DNA of 64,000 nt. Source: Flammeovirga yaeyamensis (GTDB lineage Bacteria > Bacteroidota > Bacteroidia > Cytophagales > Flammeovirgaceae). This document shows positions 1 through 8,241 of the stretch, one piece after another. A program made the translations under genes and the position numbers. The notes under the pieces are model-generated. The model searched no databases and had not been told where the DNA came from. It saw only the letters and a program-made list of their open reading frames with translations. Where the stretch lies: positions 1,969,501 through 2,033,500 of the forward strand of contig NZ_CP076132.1 of assembly GCF_018736045.1 (NCBI RefSeq), given 5' to 3'. The first letter of the stretch is position 1. Each line of letters opens with the position of its first letter.

Positions 1-2
1 AA

Positions 3-830
3 TTCGAACGTCCAGCTATGCTATTTTCTGGTGGAAAGGATTCTATCGTAATGTTACATTTGGCGAGAAAAGCATTCTGGCCAGGTAAAGTTCCTTTTCC
101 GTTAATTCACATCGACACGGGTCATAACTTCCCAGAAGCGATCGACTACCGTGATTGGATGGTGAAAGAATACGATCTTGATTTAATCGTAGGGTCTGTT
201 CAGGAATCTATCGATAAAGGTACTGCAGTAGAGGAAAGAGGGGTAAACCCAAGTAGAAATGGCTTGCAGGCGATTACTCTATTGGAAACTTTGGAGGAAT
301 ACAACATCGATGCTGCCTTTGGTGGTGGACGTCGTGATGAAGAGAAAGCAAGAGCAAAAGAGCGTTTCTTCTCTCACCGTGACGAATTCGGTCAGTGGAA
401 TCCTAAGAACCAACGTCCAGAATTATGGACACTTTACAACGGTCATTACAACGATTATGAGCACTTCCGTATCTTCCCAATTTCCAATTGGACGGAGATG
501 GACGTGTGGCAATATATTGCTCAGGAAAAAATTGCCTTACCTTCTATCTACTTTGCTCACAAGCGTCCGGTAGTAGAAAGAAACGGTATTTTACTGGCTG
601 AATCTCCTTGGAACACTTTGTTGAAAGACGAGAAGTTCGAGGAGCGTTTAATTCGCTATAGAACTCTAGGCGACATGACTTGTACGGGTGCTGTGTTATC
701 TGATGCAGATAACTTATCGGGCATCATTCAAGAAGTGGCCTCTTCTAGAGTAACAGAAAGAGGTAACCGTTCGGACGATAAACGATCGGAAGCCGCAATG
801 GAAGAGCGTAAATTACAAGGTTATTTCTAA
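3..830 (+). CDS. cysD: Sulfate adenylyltransferase subunit 2 CysD (5' end outside window)
   Basis: Catalytic subunit of ATP sulfurylase. With CysN it makes adenylyl sulfate (APS) from ATP and sulfate in the cytoplasm, the first step of sulfate assimilation. The PP-loop SGGKDS lies right at the window start and is followed by the CysD-typical VMLHLARKAF, GGGRRDEEKARAKER and NPKNQRPELW, ending with the classical QGYF tail. The frame is open from base 3, upstream of the ATG at 18, and those codons (FERPA) align with CysD, so the gene begins before the window; about 30 residues are missing. cysN follows 19 bp downstream on the same strand, as one operon. Confidence 0.97.
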   Translation, partial: FERPAMLFSGGKDSIVMLHLARKAFWPGKVPFPLIHIDTGHNFPEAIDYRDWMVKEYDLDLIVGSVQESIDKGTAVEERGVNPSRNGLQAITLLETLEEYNIDAAFGGGRRDEEKARAKERFFSHRDEFGQWNPKNQRPELWTLYNGHYNDYEHFRIFPISNWTEMDVWQYIAQEKIALPSIYFAHKRPVVERNGILLAESPWNTLLKDEKFEERLIRYRTLGDMTCTGAVLSDADNLSGIIQEVASSRVTERGNRSDDKRSEAAMEERKLQGYF

Positions 831-849
831 CATTCAGACATCAAAAACA

Positions 850-2151
850 ATGAGCGAAGTATTAAATCATCCAAGTATCATCAGAGAAGAATCAGCTTCA
901 GCTGTTGATCAATCGTATTTAGATATGGACCTTCTTCGTTTCACTACAGCAGGTAGTGTAGACGATGGTAAGAGTACCTTGATTGGTCGTCTGATGTACG
1001 ATACAAAAGCAATTTTCGAAGACCAATTAGAGGCGATCGAAAAATCAAGTCAGTCTAGAGGGGACGAGAATGTAAACTTGGCCTTACTAACTGATGGATT
1101 AAAAGCAGAAAGAGAGCAAGGCATCACTATTGATGTAGCTTACAGATATTTTGCAACACCAAAGCGTAAGTTTATTATTGCCGATACTCCAGGTCACATT
1201 CAGTACACACGTAACATGGTAACGGGTGCATCGACTGCAAACTTGGCAATTATTCTTGTAGATGCTAGAAACGGTGTCGTAGAGCAAACAAAACGTCACA
1301 CATTCATTGCTTCATTATTGAAAATCAAGCATATTGTAGTGGCTGTAAACAAAATGGACTTGGTGGATTACTCTGAAGAGCAATTCAACAAAATCAAAGC
1401 TGATTTCTTAGCATTTTCTGAGAAAATCGGTATTGAGGATATCCGTTTTATTCCTATCTCAGCACTTAAAGGGGATAACGTAGTAGATAATTCTACACAA
1501 ACTCCTTGGTACGCAAGTGGATCATTATTGGAAAACTTGGAGAAAGTAGAAATCGATCAAGACCTTGATTTGGTGAATGGTCGTTTCCCAATCCAAAGAG
1601 TAGTGAAAACTGACGATTTCAATGGTTTTGCTGGAAGAGTTGACGGTGGTATCGTTAAGGTAGGTGACGAAGTGGTTGCTTTCCCATCAAAAGAGACCGC
1701 AAAGATTAAATCTATTGAGACAATGGACGGAAGTATTGAAGAAGCATTCCCTCCAATGTCAGTAGTAATCACTTTAGATAAAGAATTGGAACTGAAGAGA
1801 GGGGACATGATCGCTAAGGCGGACAACCAACCTTCAGAAGTGGATTCAATTAATGCAACAGTTTGTTGGATGAACCAGAATGGTTTATCAGTTGGTGGTA
1901 AATATTTACTGAAGCACACAACAACAGAGGTAGAAGCCACTGTAACCGCTGTAGTGGACAAATTGGATATCAATACAATGGAGCACATCAGCACAGATTC
2001 AGGTCTTCAGATGAACGAAATTGGTGAGATTTCGATTAGTTTATCATCAGCTATTGTTTCAGATAGCTATAAGACCAACAGAGCAACAGGTAGCTTAATC
2101 TTAATTGATCAAGAGACAAATGAAACTGTTGCGGCGGGTATGATCAAATAA
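850..2151 (+). CDS. cysN: Sulfate adenylyltransferase subunit 1 CysN (GTPase)
   Basis: GTP-hydrolysing regulatory subunit that drives APS synthesis by CysD. The G motifs are all visible: GSVDDGKS at residues 35-42 (P-loop), DTPGH at 112-116 and NKMD at 167-170, followed by EF-Tu-like beta-barrel domains 2 and 3. At 433 residues it ends after the barrel domains, so there is no fused APS kinase (CysC) as in NodQ-type proteins; an APS kinase or reductase must be encoded elsewhere. It lies 19 bp after cysD and is followed by a strong terminator at 2171-2208, so the unit ends here. Confidence 0.97.
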   Translation: MSEVLNHPSIIREESASAVDQSYLDMDLLRFTTAGSVDDGKSTLIGRLMYDTKAIFEDQLEAIEKSSQSRGDENVNLALLTDGLKAEREQGITIDVAYRYFATPKRKFIIADTPGHIQYTRNMVTGASTANLAIILVDARNGVVEQTKRHTFIASLLKIKHIVVAVNKMDLVDYSEEQFNKIKADFLAFSEKIGIEDIRFIPISALKGDNVVDNSTQTPWYASGSLLENLEKVEIDQDLDLVNGRFPIQRVVKTDDFNGFAGRVDGGIVKVGDEVVAFPSKETAKIKSIETMDGSIEEAFPPMSVVITLDKELELKRGDMIAKADNQPSEVDSINATVCWMNQNGLSVGGKYLLKHTTTEVEATVTAVVDKLDINTMEHISTDSGLQMNEIGEISISLSSAIVSDSYKTNRATGSLILIDQETNETVAAGMIK

Positions 2152-2170
2152 TTTCATTCAGCTATATATT

Positions 2171-2208
2171 AAAAAACACAACATCTTTAACAGGATGTTG
2201 TGTTTTTT
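2171..2208 (+). terminator. Intrinsic terminator of cysDN
   Basis: A perfect 15-bp stem (AAAAAACACAACATC, 2171-2185, pairs with 2194-2208) with an 8-nt loop ends in a T run. It sits 20 bp after the cysN stop. Because the A run mirrors the T run it could also work on the other strand. Confidence 0.85.
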
Positions 2209-2337
2209 TATTTATGAAACTTTTCTGAGACGATATCCACAAGTCAATAGAAAAGCGATGGTTACAAATACAATTACCATAATTTAGTTAATAATAAAGG
2301 GGAGTTTGTTGTTAATTATTTGATTCAAGGGAGAGAA

Positions 2338-2895
2338 TTACTCAATGACAATTTTTTCAAATTCGACGATTCCACCTACACTTACTTTTACAAAGTGTTC
2401 ACCCTCTCCAAGCTTGTAGAATTTATTGATTTTACCATAGGGGTCTTGGAACTCTAAACTACCTTTAGCATCCAAAACAATAATACCAATGGTTTCATCT
2501 TTCTTGCCCTCTATAAAGAAACCATCTTTTTGTTTCTTAATGATGACATTTTTATTACTTAACTGATTGGTACTACCATGTGCGTATACAGTACATAGAT
2601 AATCAGTTTCCCATTTTATTACCTTATAATAGATATCATCATTTTGGTTTGCAGGAATTTTATATTGATAAACTGCATGATCATTCGCTTGGACTGTTTC
2701 ATGTTTCCAATGTATTTTATCCGATGAGGTTTGGACTTCAAATTTATAATACTCTTTTGAATGATCTGCCCAAGTAAGAATTGTTGCGTGATCTGTACGA
2801 CTAACTTTTAGGTTATTTTTCATTTCTTGAGCATGTATGTTCCCAAGAAACAAAAGTGATAGTAGTATAGATAATAGGTATTTAGATGAATACAT
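2338..2895 (-). CDS. Secreted protein with FnIII-like domain and possible T9SS C-terminal signal
   Basis: 185 residues with a clear signal peptide (about residues 1-22, cleaved after NIHA). Residues about 28-100 have the look of a fibronectin type III-like beta-sandwich (ILTWADHSKEYYKFEVQTSSD, then YYKVIKW). The last about 70 residues resemble a type IX secretion C-terminal domain: a GxFxVKV-like strand followed by a terminal KIVIE. Small Bacteroidota proteins of this build are usually exported or surface attached. No enzymatic motif is visible. It is a single gene, transcribed toward the cysDN terminator and divergent from parC. Confidence 0.7.
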   Translation of the reverse strand: MYSSKYLLSILLSLLFLGNIHAQEMKNNLKVSRTDHATILTWADHSKEYYKFEVQTSSDKIHWKHETVQANDHAVYQYKIPANQNDDIYYKVIKWETDYLCTVYAHGSTNQLSNKNVIIKKQKDGFFIEGKKDETIGIIVLDAKGSLEFQDPYGKINKFYKLGEGEHFVKVSVGGIVEFEKIVIE

Positions 2896-3098
2896 TTTTC
2901 AAATTATTTAATATATAAATTTTATACGCAGATAATTAAAAAAAGTAGTACACCTTAAAGCTTGTTAAGATTATAAAAAAATGTGCAAAATACATTTCAT
3001 TTTTCGATTATTTTGATCAATAAATGTCATTATTTTGTGCAATGTTCAGATTTTGGTAATTTATTTGTAATCTAAATATCGACTTATGATCACTTTCA

Positions 3099-3129
3099 TT
3101 TGTATGTGAGCTACAAATCTATATTTTTG
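3099..3129 (+). promoter_or_regulatory. Bacteroidota-type promoter of parC
   Basis: TTTG at 3099-3102 and TATTTTTG at 3122-3129 (match to TAnnTTTG) are separated by 19 bp, the arrangement known for the primary sigma factor of Bacteroidota. It would give a transcript start about 35-40 bp before the parC start codon. Confidence 0.6.
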
Positions 3130-3174
3130 TGATCTAGGCAATTTTTTTTCGACTACCAATTTTTGAGGATTAAC

Positions 3175-5751
3175 GTGGAAAACGAGCAAAATTCAGAAAA
3201 TAATAATGTCATACATATTGATGGTATGTACCAAAACTGGTTCCTTGATTACGCTTCTTATGTAATCTTGGAAAGAGCGGTGCCTAGCATTTATGATGGC
3301 TTAAAACCTGTACAAAGAAGGATTCTTCATTCAATGAAAGAGTTGGATGATGGACGTTTCAATAAAGTGGCGAACATTATTGGATCGACAATGCAGTATC
3401 ACCCACATGGTGATGCGGCTATTGGCGATGCAATAGTAAACTTAGGGCAAAAAGAACTATTAATAGAAACTCAAGGTAACTGGGGTGATATAAGAACGGG
3501 AGATAGTGCAGCAGCACCTCGTTATATAGAAGCTCGATTATCCAAGTTTGCATTAGAGGTAGTTTTTAATCCAAAGACAACGGAATGGCAACTTTCTTAT
3601 GATGGACGTAAGAAAGAACCTATCAACTTACCAGTGAAATTCCCATTACTTTTATCTCAAGGGGTAGAAGGTATTGCGGTTGGTTTGGCAACGAAGATTA
3701 TGCCTCACAACGTAAAGGAATTGATTAAGGCATCTATTGATGTTTTAAAAGGTAAGAAGGTGCATCTATTACCTGATTTCCCTACAGGAGGATTGGCAGA
3801 TTGTTCTAACTACAATAGCGGTCTGAAAGGGGGGAAGATCAGAAATAGAGCAAGAATTGAGTCGCCTGACAATAAAACATTATTGATCAAAGAGATTCCA
3901 TATACTTGTACAACATCAAGTTTGATTGATTCGATCATTAAAGCGAACGATCAAGGGAAAATCAAGATCAAAAAAGTAATTGATAATACGGCTAAAGATG
4001 TAGAAATCGAGATTCAATTGGCCAATGGCCAGTCCCCTGATGTGACGATTGCTGCCCTTTATGCGTTTACAGATTGTGAAGTATCTATTTCTCCAAACGC
4101 TTGTGTCATCATTGATGATAAACCGGTATTTATTGGTGTAGAGGATATCCTTAAGAGCGATACTGATTATACTGTAAAATTACTTGAGACTGAATTAAAG
4201 ATTCGTGAGGGAGAACTTCAAGAGAAAATTTTATTTAGCTCATTAGAGAAGATTTTCATCGAAAATAGAATCTATAGAGATATTGAAGAGTGTGAGACTT
4301 GGGAAGCAGTTATCGAGACGATCGATAAAGGGTTAACACCATTCAAGCCGAGCTTCTATAGAGAGATTACAGAAGACGATATTGTTCGTTTAACTGAAAT
4401 CAAGATTAAGAGAATCTCTAAGTACGATACTTTCAAGGCAGATGAATTACTAAAATCACTTTTAGAAGAACTAGAAGAGGTAAGACATAACCTTGTTCAC
4501 ATTATCGAATATGCTATTGAATATTTCCAAAACTTATTGAAGAAGTATGGAAAAGAGCATGAGCGTTTAACTGAGTTGACTACTTTCGATACTATTTTGG
4601 CATCAAAGGTAGCTGCAAACAATGCGAAGTTGTATGTGAATAAAAAAGAAGGATTCATTGGTTTCAACCTGAAAAAAGAAGAAGGTGTTGAGGAAGTGAT
4701 GGATTGTTCAGATATCGATGATATCATTGTCTTTAGAAATACTGGAGAGTATGTGATTACCAAAATCGGAGATAAGAAATTCGTAGGTAAAAACATTCTT
4801 CATGCTGAAGTTTATGTAAAAGGAGATGAGCGTAAAGTGTATAACGCTATTTACTTAGACGGAGCAACGGGTATTACCAGAGTTAAACGTTTCCAAGTAC
4901 CTAGTTTTACTAGGGATAAGGAATATAACGTAACTAAAGGATCCCCTAAATCTAAAGTCACTTACTTCTCGAGCAACCCTAATGGAGAAGCAGAAGTGGT
5001 AGGAGTATCTTTATCACCTAACTGTAGTGCAAAAGTAAAATCGTTTGAATATGATTTTGCTGATCTAGAAATTAAGGGTAGAGGGTCTCAAGGAAATATC
5101 CTAACTAAGTATCCTGTTAGAAGAGTTACGTTAAAACGTGAGGGTGTTTCTACTTTACCAGCTATTGATCTTTGGTACGATGAATCTGTTGGATTATTAA
5201 ACAAAGATGAAAACGGTAAATATCTTGGTAAGTTTAAAGATGAGGACAGAATTATCATTTTCTATGAAGATGGTGAATATGAACTGACCAACTTTGAAAT
5301 AACTAATCGTTACGATGCTAAGAAAGTAGTATTAATCGAGAAGTTCTTACCGTATAAAGCTATATCTGCTGTTCATTACGATACGAATAACCGCCAATAT
5401 TACATCAAACGTTTCCATATCGAAACATCGACGATGAACAAGCGCTTTAAGTTTATCAATGAAGCAAATGCTTCTAGATTATTGCTTGTTACTACTCAGA
5501 TGTCACCGTTGGTGGAGTTAACGTATACAAATGGAAGAAAACGTGAAAAATATCAAGTGAATTTAAAAGAGTTTGTAGAAGTGAAAGGTTGGAAAGCTTT
5601 AGGTAATAGAATTCCACACGATAAAGTAACAGATGCAAAACTTTTAAGTAAAGACGATGCTGTTGATACTACAGAGTCGACTACAAAGAAAGAAGATGAT
5701 TCTTCTAACGATGATCATAATGATGGACATGATTCATTACGATTATTCTAA
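3175..5751 (+). CDS. parC: DNA topoisomerase IV subunit A ParC
   Basis: Type IIA topoisomerase A subunit that cuts and rejoins DNA to decatenate daughter chromosomes, working with ParE (not in this window). The winged-helix region holds HPHGD (about residues 76-80) and the active-site tyrosine in AAPRYIEARL (Y117); a coiled-coil arm and a beta-pinwheel C-terminal domain follow. No GyrA box (QRRGGKG-type) is seen, which with the family-specific N-terminus favours ParC over GyrA. The tail is very acidic (residues about 835-850). The start is GTG at 3175 because GAGG lies 6-9 bp upstream of it; TTG at 3163 is the alternative, giving 862 aa. A promoter is at 3099-3129 and a terminator at 5774. 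Confidence 0.92.
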   Translation: MENEQNSENNNVIHIDGMYQNWFLDYASYVILERAVPSIYDGLKPVQRRILHSMKELDDGRFNKVANIIGSTMQYHPHGDAAIGDAIVNLGQKELLIETQGNWGDIRTGDSAAAPRYIEARLSKFALEVVFNPKTTEWQLSYDGRKKEPINLPVKFPLLLSQGVEGIAVGLATKIMPHNVKELIKASIDVLKGKKVHLLPDFPTGGLADCSNYNSGLKGGKIRNRARIESPDNKTLLIKEIPYTCTTSSLIDSIIKANDQGKIKIKKVIDNTAKDVEIEIQLANGQSPDVTIAALYAFTDCEVSISPNACVIIDDKPVFIGVEDILKSDTDYTVKLLETELKIREGELQEKILFSSLEKIFIENRIYRDIEECETWEAVIETIDKGLTPFKPSFYREITEDDIVRLTEIKIKRISKYDTFKADELLKSLLEELEEVRHNLVHIIEYAIEYFQNLLKKYGKEHERLTELTTFDTILASKVAANNAKLYVNKKEGFIGFNLKKEEGVEEVMDCSDIDDIIVFRNTGEYVITKIGDKKFVGKNILHAEVYVKGDERKVYNAIYLDGATGITRVKRFQVPSFTRDKEYNVTKGSPKSKVTYFSSNPNGEAEVVGVSLSPNCSAKVKSFEYDFADLEIKGRGSQGNILTKYPVRRVTLKREGVSTLPAIDLWYDESVGLLNKDENGKYLGKFKDEDRIIIFYEDGEYELTNFEITNRYDAKKVVLIEKFLPYKAISAVHYDTNNRQYYIKRFHIETSTMNKRFKFINEANASRLLLVTTQMSPLVELTYTNGRKREKYQVNLKEFVEVKGWKALGNRIPHDKVTDAKLLSKDDAVDTTESTTKKEDDSSNDDHNDGHDSLRLF

Positions 5752-5773
5752 TTAGATTGAAAATTTATTTTAG

Positions 5774-5805
5774 AAGCCCAGGATTTAATTTCTTGGGCTT
5801 TTTCT
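5774..5805 (+). terminator. Intrinsic terminator of parC
   Basis: 10-bp stem (5774-5783 with 5791-5800, one G-U pair, 7-nt loop) followed by a T-rich run, 22 bp after the parC stop. Confidence 0.85.
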
Positions 5806-5860
5806 TTTTATACAAGGTCTTTTTTGTAGATTTAAAATTACATCTACATCTCAAACTTTT

Positions 5861-6268
5861 ATGAAAACAGAACAATTACTTCAAGTGGCGGCAGGGGTGA
5901 TTTTACATCCTATGCACCCAGGGAAATTTCTTTTATCAAAACGTCCAATGGATAGACATTTAGGAGGTCTATGGGAATTCGCCGGTGGAAAAATAGAAGC
6001 TGATGAAACTCCTGAAAGGGCAATTATAAGAGAATTAAAAGAGGAATTTGATGTTGAAGTAACTGTAAATAAAAAAGTGACACATCACATTTATCATTAC
6101 CCTGAAGTTTCTCTAGAGTTACATACTTTCGAAGTCGTAATTACTTCAGGCGATATCAAATTATTAGAGCACGATGAGATCTCTTGGGTGACTATAGATG
6201 ATGTTGATAAATATCCAATAGCTCCGTCTAATAAAATGATTATTGATTATTTAAGGATTAAACATTAG
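5861..6268 (+). CDS. mutT: MutT-type Nudix hydrolase (probable 8-oxo-dGTP diphosphatase)
   Basis: 135 residues, the usual MutT size. The Nudix box spans residues 43-65 (G, five residues, E, seven residues, then RELKEEF), giving the metal-binding glutamates E58, E61 and E62; the usual glycine near its end is aspartate (D64). The LSKRPMDRHLGGLWEFAGGK stretch is typical of enzymes that remove oxidised dGTP from the nucleotide pool. The protein is cytoplasmic. Its 3' end overlaps the convergent response regulator gene by 11 bp. The exact nucleotide substrate cannot be read from sequence. Confidence 0.85.
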   Translation: MKTEQLLQVAAGVILHPMHPGKFLLSKRPMDRHLGGLWEFAGGKIEADETPERAIIRELKEEFDVEVTVNKKVTHHIYHYPEVSLELHTFEVVITSGDIKLLEHDEISWVTIDDVDKYPIAPSNKMIIDYLRIKH

Positions 6269-6764
6269 TCAATTCACTTTCAATCTTTTGTATTGCACTT
6301 TCAAGTTTTTTTCTGTGTTCAACAGATATTGAGCAATTAGGTTTGTTTTCTTCAATTCTCATCTTCTTGATGAATTTCAGTAATTGAAGATTATTTAGAT
6401 AAGGCATTAAGTGAGATTGTAATTGACTCATGTGTTCTTTTAAGATTAGTCCATTACCATCTTTCACTTTTGCATGAGGAGCCAATTCTTTATTATTTAC
6501 AGTTCCAGTAATAAAAACAATAGGTATTACCATTTGATTTTCAGAGATGAAATGTAAGATTTCTAATCCATTATAACTCTTCAATTGGTAATCAGATAAT
6601 ATAATATCAGGTTCAACAATTTGTATAATTTTAGCAGTGTCTTCAAACTTGTAGGTGATATGTACAACAGGTGAGTTGACTATTTTTTTTGTGTGATAGG
6701 CGATCAATTCTGCATCAGCAGGGTTATCTTCAACTATGAGAATTTTTATGGATAAATCAATCAT
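6258..6764 (-). CDS. Single-domain response regulator (Rcp1-like receiver)
   Basis: A stand-alone receiver domain of 168 residues. Numbered from the ATG at 6764 it has the acidic pair E12/D13 (VEDNPADAELI), phospho-acceptor D58 (LSDYQL), T86 and K109. EDNPADA is typical of Rcp1-like regulators that answer membrane or phytochrome-type kinases. No output domain; the C-terminal about 45 residues are a helical extension. An upstream in-frame TTG (6791) would add nine residues, but the ATG fits the receiver start. It is divergent from the histidine kinase at 6885, its likely partner, and convergent with mutT (11-bp overlap). Confidence 0.85.
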   Translation of the reverse strand: MIDLSIKILIVEDNPADAELIAYHTKKIVNSPVVHITYKFEDTAKIIQIVEPDIILSDYQLKSYNGLEILHFISENQMVIPIVFITGTVNNKELAPHAKVKDGNGLILKEHMSQLQSHLMPYLNNLQLLKFIKKMRIEENKPNCSISVEHRKKLESAIQKIESELTNV

Positions 6765-6884
6765 TAATAGAGTAGTTTCTGAATAAACCAATGTAGGGTT
6801 TCCTAATTTAAGAAGAATTTTATTTATTTTTTTTTATTATTTTAAATATTGAAAGATTTCTCTGGTACTATTTATACTATTGTG

Positions 6885-8201
6885 ATGAAAAAACTTCTAT
6901 CTAAGGTAATCAAGTTTGGAACAGGATTGGGCTACGATTTTGAGACAGAAAAGAAAATTCGATTAACTAACACTCTTACATTATTTTCAAGTGTATTTGC
7001 CTTTATTCAACTTTTGAATTTTGTTATTCAAGGAGTAAATATTTATGCAACTTTTTCAGTTCTCATAATGTTGCTTATCCTTATATCAATTCCTGTTTTA
7101 CATAAATATGGTATGAAGTTATTACCTAGGTATATCTATTGTTTTTATTCATTATTAAATGTAGTTATACTTAGTATTACCCTTGGACCAGAAGTACAAG
7201 CACAATACTTTATTTTTGCTTATTTAGGTTTACCAATGGTTATTTTTGGATATGATATTGGAAATGCAAAAAACTACTTATCATTTTTAGGCCTTTTTGT
7301 TTTTATTTATTTGGAATGGCATTTTTTGAATTTCAGCCCACTTACACCAGTACCAGAAGATCAAGTTTTTTCTCAACGTTTAAGTAATAATATCATCACA
7401 ATATTGGTTGTGATATTATTGTTTTATTTCTTAAACAAAGAGAATTTGAGATTTTTAGATCAAATTAAAAGAAATATTTTTATTGAGGAAAAGAACAAAT
7501 CTTTAGAGTATTTCGCCTATTTATCACACGATCTAAAAGAACCCTTAAGATCGGTTTCTGGATTTACAGAAATCATTAAAATGGAATATCATGATGATAA
7601 TAAAAAAGAATTGAATAAATATTTTGGTTATGTAGATCAAGGCATCAATAAGATGAGATCATTAATTGATGCTTTGGCTCAATTGGCAACTTCTGGTAAA
7701 ACCTCAGATTTAGAATCTATTGATATTAATGATGCACTAACAGAAGTGAAGTTAATGCTAAATGAGGTTATACTCGAAAAAAATGCAGCTATTATGTATA
7801 AAAAACTACCCATAATAGTTTGCTATTCAACTGATGTGAAACAAATTTTTGCCAATTTAATTTCTAATGCAATAAAATATCAAAGACCAAAACAAAAACC
7901 TATTATATCAGTCACACATAAAGAAAACAAAGATGAATGGGTATTTTGTGTTGAAGATAATGGTATTGGAATCCGTCCTGAATATCAAGAAAGAATTTTT
8001 AAATTCTTTACTAGACTTCATTCTGAATCAGAATATGATGGATCTGGACTAGGATTGAGTTTTTGTAGGAATTTAGTTGATAGGCATTTTGGTAAAATAT
8101 GGGTTGAAAGTGAAGTTGATAAAGGAAGTAAATTCTATTTTAGTATATCAAAGAGATTAAAAATTGATCAAAAAAATATCCAAGATCAAATACATTATTA
8201 A
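6885..8201 (+). CDS. Membrane histidine kinase with six predicted TM helices
   Basis: 438 residues from the ATG at 6885; an in-frame TTG at 6849 adds 12 residues with no benefit. About six hydrophobic helices fill residues 28-185 with no sizeable extracytoplasmic domain, so it is a membrane-embedded sensor. The kinase core follows: H-box SHDLKEPLR (phospho-acceptor H215), N-box about N324-N328, DNGIGI at 358-363 and GSGLGL at 386-391. There is no HAMP domain and no receiver. The response regulator gene is next door on the opposite strand, so the two probably form a two-component pair. The signal is unknown. Confidence 0.88.
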   Translation: MKKLLSKVIKFGTGLGYDFETEKKIRLTNTLTLFSSVFAFIQLLNFVIQGVNIYATFSVLIMLLILISIPVLHKYGMKLLPRYIYCFYSLLNVVILSITLGPEVQAQYFIFAYLGLPMVIFGYDIGNAKNYLSFLGLFVFIYLEWHFLNFSPLTPVPEDQVFSQRLSNNIITILVVILLFYFLNKENLRFLDQIKRNIFIEEKNKSLEYFAYLSHDLKEPLRSVSGFTEIIKMEYHDDNKKELNKYFGYVDQGINKMRSLIDALAQLATSGKTSDLESIDINDALTEVKLMLNEVILEKNAAIMYKKLPIIVCYSTDVKQIFANLISNAIKYQRPKQKPIISVTHKENKDEWVFCVEDNGIGIRPEYQERIFKFFTRLHSESEYDGSGLGLSFCRNLVDRHFGKIWVESEVDKGSKFYFSISKRLKIDQKNIQDQIHY

Positions 8202-8214
8202 TACCTGATCTTGG
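8171..8214 (-). terminator. Intrinsic terminator of the HMG-CoA reductase gene
   Basis: 9-bp perfect stem CCAAGATCA (8180-8188) with TGATCTTGG (8206-8214). Read on the minus strand it is followed by seven T residues (8171-8177). It overlaps the stop codon of the convergent histidine kinase. Confidence 0.65.
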
Positions 8215-8241
8215 AAATGATATCTTTATTCAACTTAAATA

